Assembly (NCBI GenBank): GCA_041584015.1
Contig: JBFHES010000050.1
Span: forward strand, 1 to 19,765
Direction: 5' to 3'
Length of the DNA stretch: 19,765 nt
Origin: JBFHES01 sp041584015
GTDB lineage: Bacteria; Bacteroidota; Bacteroidia; Bacteroidales; M50B96
This document shows, one piece after another, positions 15,048-19,765 of this stretch. The position numbers and the translations under genes are program-made. The notes beneath the pieces are model-generated. The model did no database searches, was not told where the DNA came from, and was given only the letters and a program-made list of their open reading frames with translations. Every line of letters begins with the position of its first letter. Position 1 is the stretch's first letter.

Positions 15048-16508
15048 TTAATGTTTCAATCTTTTGGCTTGAATGATGCCAAGTACCCAGAGACCTATAA
15101 AAGTTATGGCGCCATTTATTACAAGCAACTCAAAACTAATTTGCCATCCATAAAGTCGGCCTACAAGTCCCTTTATATAAAAGGATAATATAGGTGATAA
15201 GATGGCAATTACCGGCACTAGTTTATCAATGGTCTTTAGTTTCGTGAAAAGACCAAAAGCATACAGGCCAAGTAGCGGACCATAGGTGTAGCCAGCTGCT
15301 GTAAAAATGGCGCTTACCACACTCTCGTCGTTAATAGCGTTGAAAATGAGAATGACAAAGAACAACACAACTGAAAATAAAGCATGTACCCATTTTCTTA
15401 TTGCTTTCCTTTTTTTCTCGCTATCGTATTTTTTTATGTTTAGGATGTCTACGGAGAATGATGTTGTTAGCGCAGTTAATGCAGAATCGGCACTTGAGTA
15501 AGCAGCTGCAATTAATCCGAGCATGAATACAATGGCAATTGTTCCACCCAGTAGACCGCGTGTGGCAATCATTGGAAAAAGATTATCGGCTTCGGCCACT
15601 GCAACTCCCTGGCTTTGTGCAAAAATAAATAGCAAGGCGCCTAAGCCTAAGAACAGCAGGTTTACGGGCACTAGGGTAATACTAAACCAGTACATGTTTT
15701 TCTTTGCCTCTTTTATGTTTTTGCAACTAAGGTTCTTCTGCATCATGTCCTGGTCGAGACCCGTCATGGTAATTGTAATAAACATCCCTGCAAGGAACTG
15801 CTTCGCGAAATGTCGTTTATCTTTCCATTCGTCAAAGAAGAATATTTTGGAGTAATCACTTTCATTTAAGGTATGAATCATGCCTTTGAAATCCAGTTGC
15901 ATTTCTCTGCCAATAAAAATTACGCTCAATATTACAGCAAGCAACATGAATACGGTTTGCAAGGTGTCTGTCCAAATTATTGTTTTTATTCCACCCCTGA
16001 AAGTGTAGAGCCATATGAGCAAAATGGTAATTACAACACTTACCCAGAACGGGATGTTCCATGCACTAAGCACTGTAAACTGTAAAACATTGGCCACAAG
16101 AAATAGTCTAAAAGAAGCTCCTATAACACGCGAAAGTAAAAAGAAGGAGGCGCCGGTTCTATAGGTAACCTTTCCAAATCTGTCGTCGAGGTAGGTGTAA
16201 ATGCTTGTAAGGTTTAGTCGGTAGTAGAGTGGCATTAATACATTTGCTACTACCAGGTAGCCTAGCAAATAACCAAGCACCATTTGCATGTATGAAAACT
16301 GGCTGGTGCCAACCCATCCGGGAACAGAGATGAAGGTGACTCCAGAGAGTGATGCGCCAACCATGCCAAAAGCGACTACAAACCAAGGCGACTTTTTATT
16401 CCCGAGGAAAAATGCTTCGTTGTTTGCCTTGCGTCCGGTTAATTGGGCAATAAGCACCAATACAATGAAGTAGGCAGCTATGGTTGTAATGATAATGTAT
16501 GGCGACAT
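15048..16508 (-). CDS. Sodium:solute symporter (SSF family), 486 aa
   Basis: This inner-membrane carrier couples sodium entry to uptake of a solute. It has about 13 hydrophobic segments and the SSF core motifs: GMVGASLSGVTFISVPGWVG near residues 48-67, MQMVLGYLLGY, and SSADSALTALTTSFSVDIL near 340-360 (helix 8, where the sodium ligands lie in vSGLT). The helix-5 region has FTVLSAWNIPFWVSV. Substrates of SSF carriers range from sugars to amino acids, sialic acid and carboxylates, and the sequence does not settle it. It is divergent from the YdcF-like gene at 16665, with a shared 156-bp gap. No catabolic gene is adjacent, so no substrate hint comes from context. Confidence 0.9.
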   Translation of the reverse strand: MSPYIIITTIAAYFIVLVLIAQLTGRKANNEAFFLGNKKSPWFVVAFGMVGASLSGVTFISVPGWVGTSQFSYMQMVLGYLLGYLVVANVLMPLYYRLNLTSIYTYLDDRFGKVTYRTGASFFLLSRVIGASFRLFLVANVLQFTVLSAWNIPFWVSVVITILLIWLYTFRGGIKTIIWTDTLQTVFMLLAVILSVIFIGREMQLDFKGMIHTLNESDYSKIFFFDEWKDKRHFAKQFLAGMFITITMTGLDQDMMQKNLSCKNIKEAKKNMYWFSITLVPVNLLFLGLGALLFIFAQSQGVAVAEADNLFPMIATRGLLGGTIAIVFMLGLIAAAYSSADSALTALTTSFSVDILNIKKYDSEKKRKAIRKWVHALFSVVLFFVILIFNAINDESVVSAIFTAAGYTYGPLLGLYAFGLFTKLKTIDKLVPVIAILSPILSFYIKGLVGRLYGWQISFELLVINGAITFIGLWVLGIIQAKRLKH

Positions 16509-16640
16509 AATGAGATTTTCTTAGCACAAAAAAAACATAAGTATTTATTAAATTCAATCATTTACCTAATTATTATGTTTTTAGTTAGCGACAAGCAATT
16601 ATTAAGAATCTTATGAACACCAAATGTCAATTTTGATTGC

Positions 16641-16648
16641 TACTTTTG
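16641..16648 (+). promoter_or_regulatory. Candidate -7 element for the YdcF-like gene
   Basis: TACTTTTG matches TAnnTTTG exactly, 16 bp before the ATG at 16665. Transcription would start close to the gene with a leader of about 10 nt. The -33 element is not clear. Confidence 0.4.
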
Positions 16649-16664
16649 AGAAAAATACTTGACT

Positions 16665-17429
16665 ATGTTTTTCTATATCTCAAAATTATTGGCTTTTGCT
16701 CTGGCTCCTTTAAACTGGATTATTGTGTTTGTGGTAGTGGCAGTTTTTACTAAAAAGGCAAATCGTAAAAAGATGATGTTGCTTAGTGCCTTTGTTTTTT
16801 TGGTGTTCTTTTCAAACACCTTTATTTTAAAGAAAGTTTATCATAACTGGGAGGTGCCACCTGTTGCTGACGTGCAGTTGGCGAAAAAGTATGATTATGG
16901 TATTTATTTGAGTAATCCTGTGCAATATGCTCCCGGCAAAGGAATTCTTAATTTCTCGGCTGCACCTAGTCGCTTGTTTAAAACCATAGAGTTGTACGAG
17001 CAAAATAAAATTCGTAAGATTATTATTTCCGGTGGATCAAGCAGCCTGTCGAGTGATTCAATTTCAGAAGCAGAATTGATCAAGCAATATTTATTGAGCA
17101 TTGATATTCCAAAGAGACACATTATAATTGAAGGTGAATCGAGAAATACGCATGAAAATGCCGTTTACACAAAAGCACTAATTGATTCAATTGATGAAGG
17201 TGCTACTTGTCTGCTCATTACTTCGGCTTCGCACATGAAGCGTGCGAATGCATGTTTTTATCAGGAACGATTAGAAGTAGATCAGTATCCGGTCGGGCAT
17301 TTTGCTTTAGAGGGTGAAACAAAGTTTTATGATTTGTTTATTCCGGATCATAGAAACTTTATTATTTGGGATTACATTATTCACGAAATAGCAGGATTCT
17401 ATATTTATAGCATCATGGGGTGGGTTTAA
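16665..17429 (+). CDS. YdcF/SanA/ElyC-family (DUF218) membrane protein, 254 aa
   Basis: The frame opens with a TTG at 16659, but the ATG two codons later is the more likely start. Two hydrophobic helices (about 7-29 and 37-53) come first, then a DUF218 domain outside the cytoplasm. Family landmarks are KIIISGGSSS (118-127), EGESRNTHENA (156-166) and LITSASHMKRA. The first glycine-rich strand, usually VVLGGG-like, is replaced by YGIYLSN (78-84). ElyC and SanA homologues act in envelope integrity and cell-wall carbon-lipid metabolism, but the biochemical activity is unknown for most members. It is the only convincing plus-strand gene here, divergent from the symporter and convergent with the antiporter gene. 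Confidence 0.85.
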   Translation: MFFYISKLLAFALAPLNWIIVFVVVAVFTKKANRKKMMLLSAFVFLVFFSNTFILKKVYHNWEVPPVADVQLAKKYDYGIYLSNPVQYAPGKGILNFSAAPSRLFKTIELYEQNKIRKIIISGGSSSLSSDSISEAELIKQYLLSIDIPKRHIIIEGESRNTHENAVYTKALIDSIDEGATCLLITSASHMKRANACFYQERLEVDQYPVGHFALEGETKFYDLFIPDHRNFIIWDYIIHEIAGFYIYSIMGWV

Positions 17430-17452
17430 TTCAAGCTGCAATTATTAATGCA

Positions 17453-19360
17453 TTAAACCGTACTTTTTCCAAAATACTTGACCACCAGAATTAATAGGAC
17501 TATTCCTGTTGGGAAAAGCACATAACCTGGAATGCCATAAGCTGCTGGCAAAGTTCCAATAAGTACAGCAACAAAGCCAACTGTTAATGCATAAGGTAAT
17601 TGTGTTTTCACATGATCGATATGATTACACGAGCTGGCCAACGAACTTAGGATTGTTGTGTCTGAGATTGGAGAGCAATGATCTCCTAGCACTGATCCTG
17701 ACAGTACCGTTGAAACTACATTGTAAAATATACTCATTGCTTCATCATGTTCTAAACCATATTCCTGCGAAATAAGCCAGGTTGCCGGAAGAATGAGCGG
17801 GTACAAAATGGCCATTGTTCCCCAGGAAGAGCCCGTAGAAAACGCAATAAGCGCCGACATAATGAAGGTTATAGCTGGGAGTATGAATGGACTTGCATCA
17901 ATGTTTACCAGTATTTGCGTGATGAAATCGGCCGTATGTAATGTTTCTGTTATGGATGCCAAACTCCAGGCAAGAACAAGAATCAGAACAGCGGTCATCA
18001 TGGTTTTAATGCCGTCAACTAAGGCTTCAATGCTTTCTTGAAGCTTTAGAAGTCTTTGAGCCCAGGTTAGCAATAAGGCAACGATGACGCCTAGCATTGA
18101 TCCCCAGAGCAAGGACTTATAGGAGTCGGCTTGTCCGAGTATTGCTGATAAATTTTTCGTGATGCCGAGGTTTTCCTGCCAGCCGGTTTCGGCATATCCT
18201 GTATACATCAAACCACTTATGGTTGTGCCAACAACAACAACAACAGGTAGCACGGCATTATACCAATGAGGAGTTGTGTCTTCGGCAACCTTTAAATTTC
18301 CATAGCCAGCGTCTTGTTGCGTTGTAAGCTTCGCTGGTTCTTTGCTTCTTGCTAGTCGCTCAGCTTTTACCATGGGGCCAAAATCCTTCCTCGACCATAC
18401 TAAAATAAGAATGAAGATGAGTGCAAAAATTGGGTAATAGGAGTAGGCAAGCGAATTTAGAAAGATGGTGTATGCTGATTGCTCAATGCCAATAGTGGCA
18501 ACCCCATCTTGAATGTAACCAAGCTCTGCTCCAATCCATGTTGTTACAAAGGCTATGGCTGCAACCGGAGCTGCTGTCGAATCTACAATGTAGCTTAGCT
18601 TTTCTCTGGAAATTCTTAAGCGATCGGTTACCGGACGCATGGTATTTCCGACCACCAGCGTATTTGCATAGTCGTCGAAAAAAATTGCGACGCCGAGTAA
18701 CCAGGTTACTAGCTGTCCTGATCTTGGCGATTTAGCATATCTGGCAAGGATGTTAACAACCCCCAACATGCCACCATTTTTCGATATTAAAGTAACCATG
18801 GCTCCAATTAACAGCGAGAAGATAATTACGCTTAAATGTGATGAGCTGGAAAGTGTTGTAATAAGTGTGGTATCTACAAATGTGAATATACCAGTAAACA
18901 ATGATACAAACCATGAAGCGCCATTAAAATAGGCGATTAGAATGGTGCCTGTTAAGGTGCCGATTATAAGCGCCGAAAATACTTCCTTAAATACCAAGGC
19001 CAGTAAAATAGCAATTAGTGGTGGAAGTATTGAGAACCACAAAGGAATAACCCGAACTTCAAATTTAGATTGTACATTTTTATGATCTATTTCAATCTCA
19101 CAAGAAGCATTGAAGGTGTGCCTAATATGTATTTTGTTCTTATCAATGCTGGTAGATTCTATTAAATAGCCATCTATTCTTATGGTAAGTTCACTGGCAT
19201 CAAAATCATCAAACTGCTGGATAGGAATAAATAAATCGCTTACTATGTTACTAATTATAACGGCAGGTTTTTCCAGAACAATGTCATTAGCAAATGCAGA
19301 TTTGCTAATGAAAAGAAGGCAAAATGCAAGGAGGCTAATGAGAATTGTGTTCTTACCCAT
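17453..19360 (-). CDS. NhaC-family Na+/H+ antiporter with an N-terminal periplasmic domain, 635 aa
   Basis: From about residue 107 this is an NhaC-type antiporter, an inner-membrane carrier exchanging sodium for protons (or related ions/amino-acid substrates). It has about 11-12 hydrophobic segments and landmarks such as FFDDYANTLVVGNTMRPVTD (near 227-246), where conserved acidic residues lie, ATAPVAAIAF-type segments (DSTAAPVAAIAFVTTWIGAE), SSWGTMAILYPL and LGDHCSPISDTTILSS. Upstream of this sits an addition: a cleavable signal peptide (LLAFCLLFISKSAFA, residues 9-24) and about 80 residues of predicted beta-rich sequence (25-106) that would be periplasmic. Typical NhaC proteins are about 450-520 residues, so this one is extended. 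The gene follows the SDR gene after 50 bp and may share its transcript. Confidence 0.88.
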   Translation of the reverse strand: MGKNTILISLLAFCLLFISKSAFANDIVLEKPAVIISNIVSDLFIPIQQFDDFDASELTIRIDGYLIESTSIDKNKIHIRHTFNASCEIEIDHKNVQSKFEVRVIPLWFSILPPLIAILLALVFKEVFSALIIGTLTGTILIAYFNGASWFVSLFTGIFTFVDTTLITTLSSSSHLSVIIFSLLIGAMVTLISKNGGMLGVVNILARYAKSPRSGQLVTWLLGVAIFFDDYANTLVVGNTMRPVTDRLRISREKLSYIVDSTAAPVAAIAFVTTWIGAELGYIQDGVATIGIEQSAYTIFLNSLAYSYYPIFALIFILILVWSRKDFGPMVKAERLARSKEPAKLTTQQDAGYGNLKVAEDTTPHWYNAVLPVVVVVGTTISGLMYTGYAETGWQENLGITKNLSAILGQADSYKSLLWGSMLGVIVALLLTWAQRLLKLQESIEALVDGIKTMMTAVLILVLAWSLASITETLHTADFITQILVNIDASPFILPAITFIMSALIAFSTGSSWGTMAILYPLILPATWLISQEYGLEHDEAMSIFYNVVSTVLSGSVLGDHCSPISDTTILSSLASSCNHIDHVKTQLPYALTVGFVAVLIGTLPAAYGIPGYVLFPTGIVLLILVVKYFGKSTV

Positions 19361-19410
19361 ACGTAATGATTGAGCTTATAATGATAATTGATTTAAGCTG
19401 GAATTCAAAA

Positions 19411-19765
19411 TTATCGCAGGTATGAAGCGCCGTTAATATCAATTACAGCACCCGTAAGAAAATCATTGCCCGGTGATGCTAAAAAGGCAATTGTTTGAGC
19501 GACCTCTTCGGCTTGAGCAATTCTACCCAATGGGTTTTGATCAATTATCTCCTGTGCACGATCGGTTTGCATAGCGTAGGCCGACATCTCTGTAGCAACA
19601 AAACCTGGTGCAACTGTGTAAATCATGACTCCATGCGGTGCCAATGCTTTGGACATGGATTGCCCAATGCTGTTTAATGCTGCTTTGGAGGCGCCGTAAG
19701 CAATCGCGTCAGGTTCACCACGAAATGCTCCTCTTGATGATACATTAATAATTTTTCCACCACCA
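19411..19765 (-). CDS. Short-chain dehydrogenase/reductase (FabG-like), N-terminus cut by window
   Basis: The frame is open from the window edge at 19765 to the stop at 19411-19413, so the start and the Rossmann glycine motif lie outside. The visible part begins GGKIINVSSRGAFRGEPD, followed by AYGASKAALNSIGQSMSKAL: the SDR catalytic Ser (in NVSS) and the Tyr-x-x-x-Lys pair are present. Then come VAPGFVATEM, a cofactor-side PG motif, and the C-terminal block with EEVAQTIAFLASPGNDFLTG and VIDINGASYLR. These fit the classical SDR group that includes 3-oxoacyl-ACP reductases and many NAD(P)-dependent alcohol oxidoreductases. The substrate cannot be told. An internal ATG at 19654-19656 is not the start, because the homology runs on upstream of it. 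Confidence 0.88.
   Translation of the reverse strand, partial: GGGKIINVSSRGAFRGEPDAIAYGASKAALNSIGQSMSKALAPHGVMIYTVAPGFVATEMSAYAMQTDRAQEIIDQNPLGRIAQAEEVAQTIAFLASPGNDFLTGAVIDINGASYLR

Noticed and set aside
16659..16664. Earlier TTG start for the YdcF-like gene (and similar TTG starts at 4189 and 6485)
   Set aside because: An ATG follows within two to four codons in each case, and for the TiaS-like gene the ATG gives a classical ATGA overlap.
17445..17456. Palindrome TTAATGCATTAA at the convergent gene ends
   Set aside because: Short, AT-rich and overlapping a stop codon; no loop for a terminator and likely chance.

Overview
The window looks like a chromosomal segment of a Bacteroidota (Bacteroidetes) bacterium. 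The signs are several CarboxypepD_reg-type surface proteins, a TonB-dependent receptor with that same N-terminal domain, a SMUG2-type glycosylase, low GC, and several -7 elements of the form TAnnTTFG-like class written here as TAnnTTTG, which is typical of the phylum. I cannot place it at genus level. Nearly every gene is on the minus strand; the only convincing plus-strand gene is the YdcF-like gene at 16665-17429. I see no tRNA, rRNA, CRISPR array, insertion sequence or phage gene.

The most interesting region is 1862-7824. Read on the minus strand it is a compact cluster: a short ModE-type regulator, a WtpA/ModA-type tungstate/molybdate-binding lipoprotein, a short TiaS-like protein, a six-helix membrane protein resembling an ECF S component, a surface lipoprotein, and a TonB-dependent receptor closed by a strong terminator. 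The first four genes overlap one another (TAATG, ATGA and a 59-nt overlap) and the fifth follows after 16 nt. A 19-bp perfect inverted repeat separates the fifth and sixth genes. A ModE-like operator lies across the likely promoter of the first gene. My reading is an oxyanion (tungstate/molybdate) acquisition locus spanning both membranes. It lacks the usual WtpB permease and WtpC ATPase and carries two proteins, TiaS-like and S-like, that have no known place in such a pathway.

At the left end, 1-746 (cut by the window) and 856-1683 encode two secreted proteins with a CarboxypepD_reg domain. Positions 7966-8247 encode the PpnP nucleoside phosphorylase and 8368-9033 a SMUG2-type uracil-DNA glycosylase. 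Positions 9181-14900 hold a complete tripartite RND efflux operon (adaptor, pump, TolC-like channel).

The right part holds transport and envelope genes: a sodium:solute symporter (15048-16508), the divergent YdcF-like gene, an NhaC-family antiporter with an added periplasmic N-terminal domain (17453-19360), and the C-terminal part of a short-chain dehydrogenase (19411-19765) that runs off the window. No intergenic gap reaches 300 bases.
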